Assembly: GCA_945910005.1 (NCBI GenBank)
Contig: OX246748.1
Coordinates: forward strand, 11,585,051 to 11,649,050
Length of the DNA stretch: 64,000 nucleotides
Direction of reading: 5' to 3'
Source of the DNA: Isoperla grammatica
Lineage: Eukaryota > Arthropoda > Insecta > Plecoptera > Perlodidae
Of the stretch, positions 30,246-43,104 are shown piece by piece. Position 1 is the first letter of the stretch. Each line of letters starts with the position of its first letter. The notes beneath the pieces were generated by a model. The model made no database searches and was not told the DNA's origin. It was given only the letters and a program-made list of their open reading frames with translations. The translations under genes were made by a program, and so were the position numbers.

Positions 30246-33200
30246 TCTCAAATTGAAATTGTATATTGTGTCTCATTTCATGACGACCGTCTGCACATTT
30301 CCAGTTATCTTGTATTTAATTATATTCTGTTAGGATAGTATAGGATAGGATTTCAAAGTGAAGTGGTATAACAACATCATTTTCACTATAAAAACATATT
30401 TATTATTTTCTAGATTAATTGGTACAACAATTAAATTCCATTACCTTTCAAGTAAAACAAACATTAGTACACCGATGTAGCAGTATCTATATTATAATTA
30501 CAGCTGGGATTGATTTAGTCTATGATAGCTGGTAACAAAAGTTACAATTAATAGCTGGTACAATACAAATTAATTATGAGATACACATTCATGGTTTTTA
30601 ATTTTTATGTAAACAATTTTAACTTTTTGTTGGTGTGACAACTGAATCTAGGTATATTTGTCACAGACAGATATGAAATAAAATGTAGCAAAATTAAGAT
30701 CATGTTTTAATCTTGGTTAAGGTTAATATATTTTATCAACACATATGAGGGAAATAAGTCTTGATTGTTTCAAAAAGATTTAACAATTTAATTGATCGCT
30801 GTAATGGATATTACATCATTAAAAGATACTGTGTGTGCTTAAATGCAAATTGGGCTTTATGTACGTACATGCAATTCTCAAGCTTTATATTACCGGTAGT
30901 TGAAAACCAAAGATGGGACCAGCCAGAAATTGAGTTTTATCCAAATTTAAATTTTTTATCACTATGAGGTTGCATGATCAAACGAAAGTGTACCTTATTT
31001 ATAACGAATAATATGGAAATTAAAATACAAAAATCTTCATTAATATTTGTGTGGTAGATTGTTGCTTAAGCTGACACAAACCTATGTAGAACTAAAGTAC
31101 TTAAAAGTATAGTTTTTTGTAGTACTTAAAGTTAAATACGTACTAAGCCATTTTACTTAACTAAACATACATGTTCACATTGCATATTGTAATACAAATA
31201 CAATTCTTGGTACTTTTACACATGGTTATTAAATAACCTCCTCTTAGAAACTTAATATACATAATATGAATACATAGAATTATCTAACATGTTTACTTTT
31301 GGAATACTGTGTTACGTAATATCTCTTTGCAAAGCACGTTGCAATGGTGGTTTGGCAATTGACAAATTCTCTGTGATAATAGCATGACGTCAAGAATGTA
31401 CACATACATCGTCAAGCAAGTACAAGAACATTAATCCTCAATAAAAATAGTATAGGATACAAAATGGAACGTACTATATATCTCTATGTCAAGGACTTAC
31501 TAAAATAAGACTACATATCAACAAAAGACGTTTCGTGTACGACAATAACGTAAATTAATGTGGACATCCCATCTGTGCGAATTTACTACGTTGTTTTGGA
31601 CTCGGATATTCGAGCTGGCATTATGGACAAATCTACAAAGATTTTTGTATTGGCTAAATTTAGATTTTGAAAAATATAGAATATGGAAATTTACAGTAGG
31701 CCCTACCGTACAATGTTAAATACATTTTTTTTTTTTACGATAAAGTTGAAACAGAAAATCATGATACTGTAGGCTAGCATAGACAATGATATGCATTGTA
31801 TTCAGCATAACAAGTAACAGTCCATTCGATTAAAATACCACATTCTACTTCAGGCAAACGGCATCCCATTCGTTTAGACACACGTACTTTTTGTATCGAT
31901 ACTTTGCAGATCAAACTAACAAATTAGTAGTAAGTTTTGTCAAAACTATTTCCTTAATCATTTTCAGAATAGCATTTCCAGAAAGTACCACGCTCAGTTT
32001 GACATAGTGCAATCAAAAACAGCTTATATGCCATACGGCACACTGACAAACAAATGTCACATCCAACGTAATATGTACGTAGTCGGTTTCGGACGTTGGA
32101 CGGGCTGTGGCGTTTATACTACAGCTATAACGTAACCTTACATGTGGAACTGAAAGTCAAATTTCAAAGCCAGTACCAATTACTCACACAAACCCTTTTG
32201 CGATTCCAAAAAGTAGCCATCTGCATTTCTAGTCAACCTTGATTCACAGCAGCCATACATTATTGTGGTTTGAGCATGTGTAAGTATTTTTAGGAGAATC
32301 GAGGGGTGGGTGTAACTGTAAACCAATGTAAAATAGGTTTAAAACTCTCTTCCTTCCAAGTATTAAAATTAATTAAATGCAATATATTATAGAATTTGTT
32401 CATAGCGACAGGATATCCAATAATTGGTTGCAATGTCAAACAGTGACTTTCAATCCACACAATCAGGCGCATAGTAAAACAGGATTGGTACTTTATAAAA
32501 ACGAGAAAAATAAAACTAAGTATTTTATTCTAACTTTCTTGGAAATAGATTTAAAAGAAAATAAATGCCAAAATACATGTCAGTTCTTATATTTATACTG
32601 TCTACTTATATTGCTTTTTTTTTTGTTAAATATTATTTACAGAGGTTATTCATACTCATGGGTCCCCGATCCATTGCTGTTCTATATTTTCCATTATTTC
32701 TTTTGCGTAATATGTAGCTCAGTTTCACAGTTAAGGCAGCAATGAATAGGGGTTCAACACTAGATTGAACAATTGTAATGAGTGGCTCTGGTTTAAAAAT
32801 GTACATATTTTATTTTGTGGTTATAATAAAATATTTACTAATTATATATTATGATAATTTAGGTACCTACCTATGCTATGTAGGCTACCAATTTCAACAA
32901 ATTATGAAATCGATGCTTTACTTGTGATGTTTGACAAAACTCTCAACAAATTATAACATAGGAGCCATATCTACTATAAATACACATTTATCAAATATCT
33001 TTTACTGAAACGATTAATCACAACTTTTAATTATTAATAACGCAACTAACTAATCACTGGTATTTTATGGCTCTATAGTACATACAAGCTAAGCAGTCTA
33101 AATTGACAGGATATTTTAATTAATGCATTATTAATTATGTATGTACAGTGCAACTATTTTTATATTAGTACAATAAATTCTAATGCTAGCTCTAGCAATT

Positions 33201-34870
33201 ACGTATATAAATCTAAATCAGCAATTAATTTTATGTACAAAAGAAATTAATTAGTAGCAGTTTAACGTACACAAAATGTTTGATCGGCGCGTTAAAAAGG
33301 AGACGATGTAATTTTGTTCAGATATTGCTGCAGGTATACACGAATTTAGCGTAGCAAATTAAATATAAAGCTACATACGTACTAACATGGCTTGAAAGGA
33401 ATGGTTAAAACAAAATGTACTCATTGGCTTTGGACTGGTTTTGCATTAGCTTATAAATATGATGATACTTCAGTCATACATGTATTTACATGGCCAATGA
33501 CAATAGGTCTTGCCGAACGTTACCAACTTACCAATGTCTGCACACCATATATGTATCATTCTGTAGTCCTACACTATATTATTAAAGTATTAAACAACAC
33601 AATAAATTGAATAAAACAAGAATTAAATAACATCACATGCTACAAGTTATCATATAATGTTTACTAGTTGCTTTGGTATGCAACTTGTATGAAGCTCTGC
33701 TAGCAATGGTAAGAGGATAAGCAATTAGTTTATGTAAACATAGTAAGAACAGAAGTCCTTTGCCTACTGAGCAAATCGAGAATAACATGGTCAACCAAGA
33801 GAGCTTCATGTTGTAGGTTTTATGGAATCCAGCCAAAAAGTAATACAAATGTATATTGTATACCAATGCCATTGGTATGCTATTAGGAAGAAAGTGTTTC
33901 TTGGAAGAAATATTTAAGTATTAAAGTTTAAAATGAAAGAAATCTTTTTAGCAGACATAGGCTAAGTGTAGAATTTGTGATAGGTTTTTTAATGATTAAT
34001 CCAAATCTGCTATTTAATAACCGTAACTAATTTAAAACAATTAACACCTTGTTTAATGTGTAACAAAACAACACTTAATTTCTTTAGTATAAAGGAAAAG
34101 GAAGGACGGATGAAAAATTGCATCTATAGATGAAGGTGACGGAGACATGAATGAGGGATTACGAAAAAAAATAGCGTTGTAGCGTTATTGTACTCGGGCG
34201 TGATACAAGCGGTAGAAAACTATCGTTACCGAAGACGTAGGAAATTGCAATGGAAGAAACGTAGTCGATTTACGTGCACATACTCTATACCTAATCCTAA
34301 CATCTCAGATGTGGACGACAATATCGAAAAGCGTTATTCGACGAATATTTACACACATGGTCCAATGCGATTAAAAATATAGAAATGCAATGTACAAATG
34401 CAGATTGAAACGATACCAGCTTACTAGACCGAGCTCGAAAAGCAAGCATGAGAGTTTAAGGTGTTCTATCTCTAAAATAAAATGATACTCGATATCGAAA
34501 TGTTGAATTGATGCGTAATACTTTCTTAATATATTTTTTTAACAGTAGATCTTATTGATCCCCAGATCATTCCAAGACGTTGACATATAATCTCGTTTTT
34601 AAGATAAGAACAAACACCTCAAATTTCCACACTTTTCGAGCTACAAGTGTCGGGCGCTCTTAAAATAACGTGTTTCGTCTTGAGGCGCGTACTAGATATA
34701 ATAGGGAACACGCGTATGAAAATTTTAATCGATTTTTAAATACCTTGTCTCTCATTTAATAATTTTGTGTCTTTGAATTTTGAAAAACGGATCAGTCTAT
34801 GCCTCAAAATAATTGGTTTAGTAACGATAAATAAAAGGGCGCGAAAAGCAAGCCACCGCCATGTAGAGTG
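30246..34870. other. AT-rich intergenic stretch, nothing recognised
   Basis: The longest repeat-poor block in the left half. Frames are short and biased (Leu, Ile, Tyr). Part nearest 35.1 kb may be the 3' UTR of the zinc-finger gene, but no clear polyadenylation signal was fixed. Confidence 0.4.
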
Positions 34871-34873
34871 GAT

Positions 34874-34920
34874 TTGACGTCATGGTTTTGTACTGTGTAC
34901 GCTCACCGCCTCGGCGATTG
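34874..34920. promoter_or_regulatory. CRE palindrome and reverse CCAAT box
   Basis: TGACGTCA lies near 34874 and GATTGG near 34915 in a locally GC-richer patch about 220 bp past the zinc-finger stop codon. It may be a promoter or enhancer piece. No transcript is visible. Confidence 0.2.
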
Positions 34921-35140
34921 GTCTGTAACGCCACGTCTACAGAACCATTGCGTCACAGCCACCTGTACGCGTTTCAGATCCCCGAGTTTAAACTTCAATA
35001 AATGAGACCACATTAAACCTATTTAAAAATTTCTTTTTTACTTGGGACTGGCATTAATATACTTTTTGTATCTGATACTATTAAACTAAGTGTTTGGTTT
35101 AACAAACAAATCGTACGCGTGTTGCCTATTGTAACGTCAC

Positions 35141-35320
35141 CTACTGCATCATGTTCAACCTAGGCGGAAGCAACGTCGAGTGTGTGTTGGCTTCCTGTAT
35201 CTTGGTCGGGTCAAAGATCATGTGGTGCCAGGCCTGTTGCGGGTGTCCTATGGTGATGGGGACCACCTCGCCGGGCATCTGCTGGGGGTGTCCTACCCAC
35301 TTGCGGGTGTCCTCCAAGAT
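35141..35320 (-). CDS. Zinc-finger gene exon 5 (C-terminal tail)
   Basis: The acceptor is CGTTTCAG; the exon reads ILEDTRKWVGHPQQMPG, a second GHPQQ, WHHMIFDPTK and a stop TAG at 35143-35141. It has no zinc finger. Its GC-rich content, open frame and phase match with exon 4 support it. The duplicated GHPQQ motif has no function I recognise. Confidence 0.75.
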   Translation of the reverse strand: MLEDTRKWVGHPQQMPGEVVPITIGHPQQAWHHMIFDPTKIQEANTHSTLLPPRLNMMQ

Positions 35321-38300
35321 CTGAAACGTAAAAGTTTGAGGATCATGGAGATATAAATAATGAATATGTTTACCTCATTGTTAGAATATTTTCAATACGG
35401 TAGTTAATGTAATTAATTAATTACAGATACTAAAATCGTAACATTTCATTGTTTAGCAGATACAAAACCAAATTCCATATAGGAATCACTTTTTCAATAT
35501 CTTGAAGCGTTCACAAGATATATCAATAAAATAGAATTTAACATGGTTTAACATTGCGAGCCTAGTAAAGCTACGACGTAAATATTTCCTCACCTTGTGA
35601 CTCGACCGGTCGTCCGTGATCTTGTTGTGACACGACGCCAGATGATCCTCCAGTTTGGGCTTGCGGTCGAATCCAGCCCCGCACAGCTGACAGCTGTAAC
35701 GCACAAATCGAAATATATGGGCGTTATTAAACGTGATCCACTTAATTTGATAAATGGTTACAGGTAGAGGCACTGAATGTGATCGCAAGGAGCGAGATTT
35801 CTTGACAATGCATATTTTTGTGTTTTTATAGATTAATAAACATTTTGACATTTTCTTTTCCCCTTATATACGATGCCTTCTTCAGCCATTCTTTTGTCTA
35901 ACTATCCAATATAAAATTGCTTGAACCATTTCTGGCCTGCTCATATTATTGGGCAGGGTGTCAATATAAAACTGAAGGGCGGCCTATCTAGAGAGATGTG
36001 CTCTATCTTGGTCTTCAGAGCTACACAATTTGCACGTTGCCGGTTCTTGGGGGCTTAAAGTGAAAATCTACTTGCGAAATAGCTCGAAAATTTACGTTTC
36101 TCACGAAATCTAGCAATAGATTTCTTATTATTTGCGATTTGATGTGAATCGGGAATTAAAAAATTCGGAAATTTTCTAGAGAAAAAAATTTGATTTTTTT
36201 TTAGAATTTCTTAGACAAAAATTTGAGTTTTTTGCAAACATTTTTGTACGTTACTTTAGCAACAAGCTAGCGGGGGGGGACCGGGGGTGTTGTCTCACCT
36301 GTGCAGTTTGGAAGCCGAGTGCTGGTGTATCCTCTGGTGCGCCGCCAGGTTGTAACGCTCGGCGAACCGCTTGCCGCAGGTCGGACACTGATACGGACGC
36401 TCGCCGGTGTGGACGCGCGTGTGACGCTTGAGATGCGACGCAGACAGTAGCGCCAACCCGCACACGCCGCACTTGTAGCTCTTCTCGCCAGTGTGCGCCA
36501 GCGTGTGCATATTGAACGACGTGTGGTGGACGAAGCGCTTGCCGCACAGCTCGCACTGAAACCAGAAATAACACTTGTGATCGTTCAAAGTCGTAACTTT
36601 TTTTTAGACCGTTCACAGGGTGTAATCGATAATAAAAATACTAACGAACGGTTCGTTTTGTGAAAAAATTGTGTTCGTACTCGAGGCATTATTTCCACAA
36701 ATTTGACGATTTTGGAGGTTTACGATTTTTGCTTGAGCTCCCACATTTATAAACTCATCTCAGCAATGTGTAGCCACCTGAAGCTGCGTGCTTACCAAGG
36801 TTCACTAGATCGCTTGTAGCACGCGCGCGAAGTAGGCCTAAGGTCATCTAACCTATTTCCATAATGTTAAAAATCACATGTTATTCAAATGAGAGATTCA
36901 TTCAGAAAAACAAATGAATTGATCTGTCAAAACAAATTATGGGCCAAAAAGGCATAATAACAATCTGTAATGAGGTTTTGCATTCACATTCTATATATAT
37001 TTTCAAAGGAAATACTTTACCCGTAAGTTCACATTATTGGTGAGGATTATTTAAATAATAATGCGATTTTTGTAGTTGGATCCAAAATGGCGATTTTGGA
37101 TCTCATTCAAACACCTTACCTTCGCAATTACTCCGCTAGGAGTAAATCCAGTAGACCTTGCGTGCTTACCTGGAAGGGAGCGTCGCCTGTGTGTATCGGC
37201 AGGTGCCTCTGTAGGGCCCCCTTCTGCGTGAACGACTTCTTACAGTACGGACAACAGAACGGGTTGATGCCCTGGTGCATTCCGACGTGGACGTCCAACG
37301 CGGGCTTGTGTTTGTACGCCTGGCCGCAAATCTCGCAGATAAACGGACGTTCGGTGCTGTGAGTCGCCTCGTGTGCCTTCAGTTCGGATCGTGTGCGCCA
37401 CATCTTGCCTGGAACGTTACATTCGTTTTACAATTACGGTACAGCGTGTTATTTGTATTTGCTTCCGTTGGTCCATACATGTATGGAAACTGGAAGATAT
37501 TTAATACACATCTTGTCTGAAATGTTACATTACTCTAGATCATCTTACCACAGATAGAACAATCCAGTCGGATAGGCTCACCAGGAACTTTCTTAATGCG
37601 AGGTTTTGCAGCCTTCGTTTTGCCATTGTCAGTACCAGGTTTCCTCGGTTTCGTAACCCGTTTCCTTACAGTTTTGGGTTTAGTTTTTAATTGTGGACTT
37701 CGTTTTTTGGTTTCCCTCTCTACTTTTACGACACTTTCCCCCAGAGGATTTTCTACGTCACTTTCGCAATTGTTTTCGTCAGAGTCGCGGTTTTCTTCCA
37801 CCTCCACTTTCCACTCGAAATCTTCGTTCTGGGCGTCGCTTTCACTGTCGGACGAGGTGGTCTCTGGTTTGAGAAGATCCTTAGGGTCCAAGCCGTCCTG
37901 AGATTCGCTGACGTCTTCGTCGCCGTCCTTGGAGACGTTATTCTCATCAACGTCAACCTCAGTCTTGGGTTCCACGAGAATAGATTCCGAATCGTCCACG
38001 CCGTGCTTCTTTAAAGCATGGATCGCGGCACCCGACTTAGAACCGAAACGTTTATTGCAATGGCTACATTTGTACGGTTTCGCGCCGTCGTGCGACAGTA
38101 AATGCTGTTTGACCTCGCAAGGTCTACGAAACAGACGTCCGCAAATTGTGCAAGGATGGACGTAGCGTCGCAAGCTGCGGGTATCTCGAATTATTTTTTT
38201 ATTCTTGTTTTGGTTGTCTACGTCTAACTCGTCGTCGTCATCATCGTCAGCTATGTCTACATCTACGTCTACACTTATAGGATCAACTTCAGTATTCGTT

Positions 38301-38764
38301 ACACTTTCTTCGAACTTAGATGATTCAGGTTCTACGTGTTCGATTTTAAAGTTGGATTCGACAACAGGAGGGATGGGCCTAGCTTTGAACGTTTCGCTAG
38401 CGGCAGGCTTACTGCCCTTCTCCGTCTGACAAGCCACCCCCGGTACGGAATTACCATCCAATTCCCCGTTCTTAGTGTTCCTTGCAAAACCTTTAATAAT
38501 ACCTCTTTTTAATTCTTTGCACTTTTCTTCGGAATAATCCAACTGTTCGAACAGCGTAAAACACTTTGTACACAAGAAAGAACTGGATATTGAATACTGA
38601 TCCAGTTTCTTTCTGATGACATTTTGAATGGCATTGGCAAGCAATGTTCCACTGTGTGGCATTACCGTGTAGTAAATACTGTAACTACAGTCCGACGACA
38701 CTGCGACATCGCACAGTAAACAGTGCAAACCTTCTTGCACCTCTTCTGGCTCACTTTCACCCAT
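35141..38764 (-). CDS. ZAD-like and nine-finger C2H2 zinc-finger protein, five exons
   Basis: This is a probable sequence-specific DNA-binding nuclear protein. Exons on the - strand: 38764-37549, 37408-37170, 36555-36299, 35693-35594 and 35320-35141. Splice phases chain correctly (1, 0, 2, 0) and give 663 residues. The N-terminus has a ZAD-like domain (about 13-95: CLLC near the start, CTKC near residue 78, then a helix). An acidic Ser/Asp/Glu linker and basic patches follow. C2H2 fingers start near 205, 233, 402, 432, 460, 486, 514, 542 and 572; TGEK/TGER linkers join fingers 6-8. The last finger has His-x4-His spacing. A 59-residue C-terminal tail contains two GHPQQ motifs. I chose the ATG at 38764 as the first in frame; upstream sequence has no other ATG in frame. 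No specific orthologue was recognised. Confidence 0.85.
35594..35693 (-). CDS. Zinc-finger gene exon 4 (finger 9)
   Basis: This 100-nt exon has acceptor CGTTACAG and donor CACAAG|GTGAGG. It encodes CQLCGAGFDRKPKLEDHLAS then CH, a single finger with four residues between the histidines, then NKITDDRSSHK. Confidence 0.85.
36299..36555 (-). CDS. Zinc-finger gene exon 3 (fingers 6-8)
   Basis: The acceptor is TTTCAG followed by TGC of finger 6 (CELCGKRFVHH). Fingers 6, 7 and 8 are joined by TGEKSYK and TGERPYQ linkers. The donor is CACAG|GTGAGA in phase 2. Codon use is GC-rich compared with the surrounding AT-rich introns. Confidence 0.9.
36796..37160. mobile_element. 365-bp MITE in zinc-finger intron 2, 9-bp target duplication
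   Basis: The ends are CAAGGTTCACTAGAT and ATCCAGTAGACCTTG. The 9-bp duplication CGTGCTTAC is at 36787-36795 and 37161-37169, perfect. A 9-bp duplication suggests a Mutator-like family, though Merlin elements also make 8-9 bp. The exon-side copy forms the first nine intron bases of the gene. Confidence 0.85.
37170..37408 (-). CDS. Zinc-finger gene exon 2 (fingers 3-5)
   Basis: The acceptor is CGTTCCAG; the exon begins by completing a Gly codon so that finger 3 reads CSICGKMWRTRSELKAHEATH across the junction. Fingers 4 and 5 follow. It ends at CAG|GTAAGC. The nine intron bases next to this donor are the target duplication of an inserted MITE. Confidence 0.9.
37549..38764 (-). CDS. Zinc-finger gene exon 1 (ZAD-like domain, acidic linker, fingers 1-2)
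   Basis: The exon runs from ATG (MGESEPEEVQEGLHC) to a TGTG|GTAAGA donor. It includes the ZAD-like Cys pairs, an aspartate run (DDDDDDELDVD), two adjacent C2H2 fingers (HPCTICGRLF and YKCSHCNKRF) and a long acidic then Lys/Arg/Pro-rich linker. The donor splits finger 3 just after its second Cys. Confidence 0.85.
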
Positions 38765-41700
38765 TCTTGTATTTATTTGTTGCTTTACCCACTGATGCTT
38801 CAACGAAACTTAGGCCTACCGTTTAATAATCAGCTTATTTCGCATGCTGTTCTTCTGCAAACGCTAGGCCTGCTTCTGTTAGCTGTCAAATACGTACATG
38901 TCAAACACTGTTGCTATCATGTTTGTAAAGTTAGGTTATGTTGTATCTACACGACCAAGGGGTGACCTTGTTAGTTTCAAGCCTTCATCAAAATACCTCT
39001 CAAACTAAACTAGAATTGGAGTGTTTGAGTTGAAATGTCCTTATAAATTAATAAAAAACAAATAACTAAGTAGTAAAATACATATACTGGTCAAAACAAC
39101 AGTCAAATACGAAAATAAAACGATAGAAAACCTCTTGAAAGCGTTTGTAGACCCCTTTCGCCATTACACATTAAACCAACGCAACATAACATATTCCCCT
39201 AGACGAACAATCTAATTCTTTTCGAGAAAAGTATTAAAGCTTTTAATAATTGCCTTTAATTATGTAATTAAATACTATTATTTAAAAAAAAATAATAATT
39301 GCATAATATACGCACAGTGTCTCATGAAATGTAAGTATACATCTATGTTTGACTTTGGTATTATGCGTTGTAAGTTGGTAGACAACTTCAAGGTTATGCG
39401 CAACAGCTTCGATTTATTATTTTCTCTGGTCATTGAGCGGGGTTTTCAAAATGTAGGTAATGTAACACAATCGCTCCTTCCCCCGATGTTAATAACCCTT
39501 TAAAATAATTGATAAGAATTTTATCAACAATAATACATCTAAAGATGTACATAACACATTATTTATAAAGTAGTGTTAGCCGGTTACAACCATTTTGATT
39601 TAGTGCTCTTTGAATTTTGCATTATTCAAAACACCCTCGACCTAAAATGAAACGTGTCTACGCGTTGCAAACCATCATAACGTTCATCTGTATCGGATAT
39701 CGTCTCAAATCACGCCAACTGTTACGATAATAAACCGTAGTCTACCGCATTGCCCAGAATTTGGTGGGTTTCTAGTGACCTTTTCGAGCACAACACGGCT
39801 AAGGGTGTTATTTTAATTGGTTGGTTTGTATTATCGATTTAAAGTGACGCGGTACGCAGGGAAGGGTGGGGGTAGGGTTTGGGTCACGTGGTATGCCGGC
39901 GCCTGGCGAAGCTAGCAGATCGTACGCCAGTCGACTTTCGACGCTTCTACTGTGAAGACCTAATTAACTATTTAGTACACTCACGTATCGGGACTCTTAT
40001 ACGTAGGTAGGCCTACCGGCACACAGCATCAGGAGGTGATCAGTTTATCAACTATCTCTATGTCTGTTTAAAATCAACGTTTTTTTCGATTTTATAAACA
40101 TTCAGAAAATTTAAAAATAAATATTAAGACATGTGTTTTAGATAAATTTAAGTTTAAATAAATTCGTTTATTGTATTATACGTCGTAGATGAATACATCG
40201 TTACTTAAACCCAAGATTCAACATTAATGTAAGTAGTAAACTCAACTTTTAACAATTCTTCCGCTTTGTTTTGTACCGTTTCACAAAAGACAAACCGATT
40301 TGACTATAGACTATTGTATTGCATGTCTTGAATATGTTTTAATGTATGCAAGGCCACAAGGCCAATTGATGTTAGGCAGTAAATATGCTTAATTGAAGCA
40401 TGACAAGGCAAGAATAAAGACTCGAAATTAGCATCCTAATGCTGTAATTTTCTCCTTTACCGAAGAGCTTCTTATAAATCATTGTATTATAGTGTTTTCT
40501 AAAGTGACGTGAGTTATATCATGTTTCCGCCGCATAATAACGTTGGACTATGTATAAAGTATCTTTGAGAGCGAAAAGAAAATGTATTTTAATTTGAACT
40601 GTTTCTATAGGATACGATTTGACGCAGTGTCTTTCTTTTATTTTTTTCACTCATTATAGAGATAGTAGTGTGTGTTAAGACCAATTACATCAGACATGAA
40701 AAAGCACCTAAATCATTCACTCAACATAAACTAATGGTAAAATATTTTATTTTAGTAAATTCCAATTAGTATTTTCAAATCCTACCCGGAATAACGTAAT
40801 ATAGCGTGCGAGCGACAAAATGTATTTATCCACATTTAATATCTCTTGGCTAAGTATAATATGTTGTACAATTATCAATTAAGTTACACTCATTTAAAAG
40901 TAATACAACACACGTATTTCGATGCAACATATTTTATATACTGCTTACTACTGTTACACTGTATATGTGTACAATACACAGCACTAAAATATAATAAATA
41001 TATTATTGTTGTGTACTTTTATTTCGTACAGATAATATATAAACTAGGCAGAAAACTGTTAAATAGGAATTACGGTAACCGGCATTGGCAATAACTTTTA
41101 ACACTTTGCAGGTATACACTCAACAACATAATGTGACTATCAACATAGAAAATCATATTCATCAAGTTATTTAGGAGTATTTACTTTACTTCCTACTAAA
41201 AGAATATATTTTGCATTTTCCAATAATGAATTTGTCGTCTGGGGTCCGATCCCAAACTCTTCCCCCCCCCCCCCTTACTTTTTGTGACCTTGGTACTGCC
41301 CTAACCCAACTAGCACTAGTTCATCTATATCATACATCAATATCATACACAATAACCTATTGCACACAACGTATACTTAAAGTATTATATTATAAGTATT
41401 ATTTTGCCAGGCATTGGGCGTTTTCTAGCTGGAATTTATTTCTAGGTAATATATCACAGTTTATTGACCAACGTTCGGGAATATTTTCGTCTACAGGCAA
41501 AAAAAAAAAACTAAGCTATTTCCGTATCCGTTCGATATTATATTTATAGATTGATTAATAAAATACTTCCAGAATCAATGACTGTCAAGAAGTGAACATT
41601 GACGTATGATATACGCGTAGGGCACCGTAACACCAAACAGTTTCAACTCTGTATATATAATTATGTGATGTAACAACCGTATACAAAGTCTTATCTCACT

Positions 41701-41970
41701 AGTACACGGCTTTGTTAGTAAATGGGTTAAGTTGGCTAAATTGCCGCTACACCAATAATAACTCACGCTAAGCAGTAAATAATGTAATTATAACTTGTGA
41801 GTACTCTCAGTTTCGTTCTAAGATGTTTGGTATACCCGGGGAAAACCCGCTAAGACATTTTGTGACAATAACCGTATATTCGCGACGGCGTGTTGTAGTT
41901 ATACGTTACTGTTATAAGTCCATAGTTATAACTTGCAAGTATTATAACGGAATGGACTATATTTTGGACT
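38765..41970. other. Upstream region of the zinc-finger gene and AT-rich intergenic DNA
   Basis: No TATA box was obvious near the gene start. A CACGTG E-box lies near 39884 in a G-rich patch. A LINE-like tip (GGCCACAAGGCCAATTGATG, then AAGAATAAAGACTCG) lies near 40350-40430. Confidence 0.35.
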
Positions 41971-41978
41971 CAAACTAA

Positions 41979-42126
41979 GGTCCAGCCTTACAATGTCCCA
42001 ATAACTACTTATTCGTCGAAAAGCTTGTTGTCTCCATGGCAACGACCAATCAAAACCCTTGAAATCCTCCAAATAGCTTAATTGCTACAAATAACTTTCT
42101 TATTAGGTGATTGTAAGACCGGCCCT
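41979..42126. mobile_element. 148-bp Harbinger-like MITE, family M2 copy 1
   Basis: The ends are GGTCCAGCCTTACAATGTCC and the inverse GACATTGTAAGACCGGCCC type, with TAA at 41976-41978 and 42127-42129. Related copies lie at 45.9 and 58.9 kb. Confidence 0.75.
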
Positions 42127-42130
42127 AACA

Positions 42131-42275
42131 CATAGATAGCGCTGATAAGCAACCTCTTTATAGCACCATTTATTATTTTTACTACAATGAAACAACAATG
42201 TGCAATTCACAAATCAAGTCCTCCTCACAATAGTTTATTTTCTTGCCACCAGAATGAATCTAGCCTATTTTAAGT
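42131..42275 (+). repeat. Dispersed repeat, second copy of the 25.8-kb family
   Basis: It shares ATAGATAGCGCTG, AAGCAACCTC and TTATTTTCTTGCCACCAGAA with 25802-25945. It directly follows a Harbinger-like MITE. Confidence 0.55.
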
Positions 42276-42839
42276 GGTCTATATTTAAGGGGAACATAAC
42301 TTGCTAGAGGTTGAATTGGTTGGTCTTGTCGAAGGTTTTCGTGTAGCTGTCTGGTATATATATTAGCAGCGTCAATATTGTATTGTACTTATTTATTGGC
42401 CATTAAGTTACATAAAATGAATGACGGCTCAGTTAGCCATAAAGTTACATCAAACTACATGCTATATACATGAGATATCGTACAAAATGAATACACGTTA
42501 CATAGTATACCATCCAACAGAAGGTTATTGCTGCAATACAAATATAACTATACAACTAACTATATATAATCTAACACAAAAACATTTTCTTACGCATAGT
42601 TATCGCGAAACATCAACAACTCAACCTGTTCCCAACACAACTAATAGTTACTCTAAAATTAAAACTAAAACTAAATCTAGAAGTCCAGTGCTCTAATAAT
42701 CCACAATTTACAATTACTTCTAATCATAGGTACCTAGCTTTGTTATACTTGTTTGATTTTGGTATCCCTGGATAAGATGTCATATTTCTCTACCACTGCA
42801 TTAAAAAATAACCTAGTCACTTCATACTTTTGTATTTAT

Positions 42840-43100
42840 TCCTGCTTCTTATGTAGACGGTCCATAGTTCGATTCTCGGTTCCGGATGTGGTTTTTAAAC
42901 CTTGAAATCTGACTTAATTATATCCAGTTAAATCCGTATGCTACTGGCGTGTGTTGAAACGGTGACTTTGCGGCCATCATAACAACAATTAGTATATTGT
43001 CCACAACTGAAAATCAGTACTTGTAAGAGTGTTTATGAGTGTTTATGAGTGTTTATGAGTGTTTATAGAAAATACTATTGTATTAATTTTTATTTATTTT
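42840..43100 (+). mobile_element. SINE family S1 copy
   Basis: A B-box-like AGTTCGATTCTCGG, core GAAACGGTGACTTTGCGGCC and CACAACTGAAAATCAGT match the 3.6-kb copy. The A-box is worn. It is followed by GAGTGTTTAT repeats. Confidence 0.65.
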
Positions 43101-43104
43101 AGAA

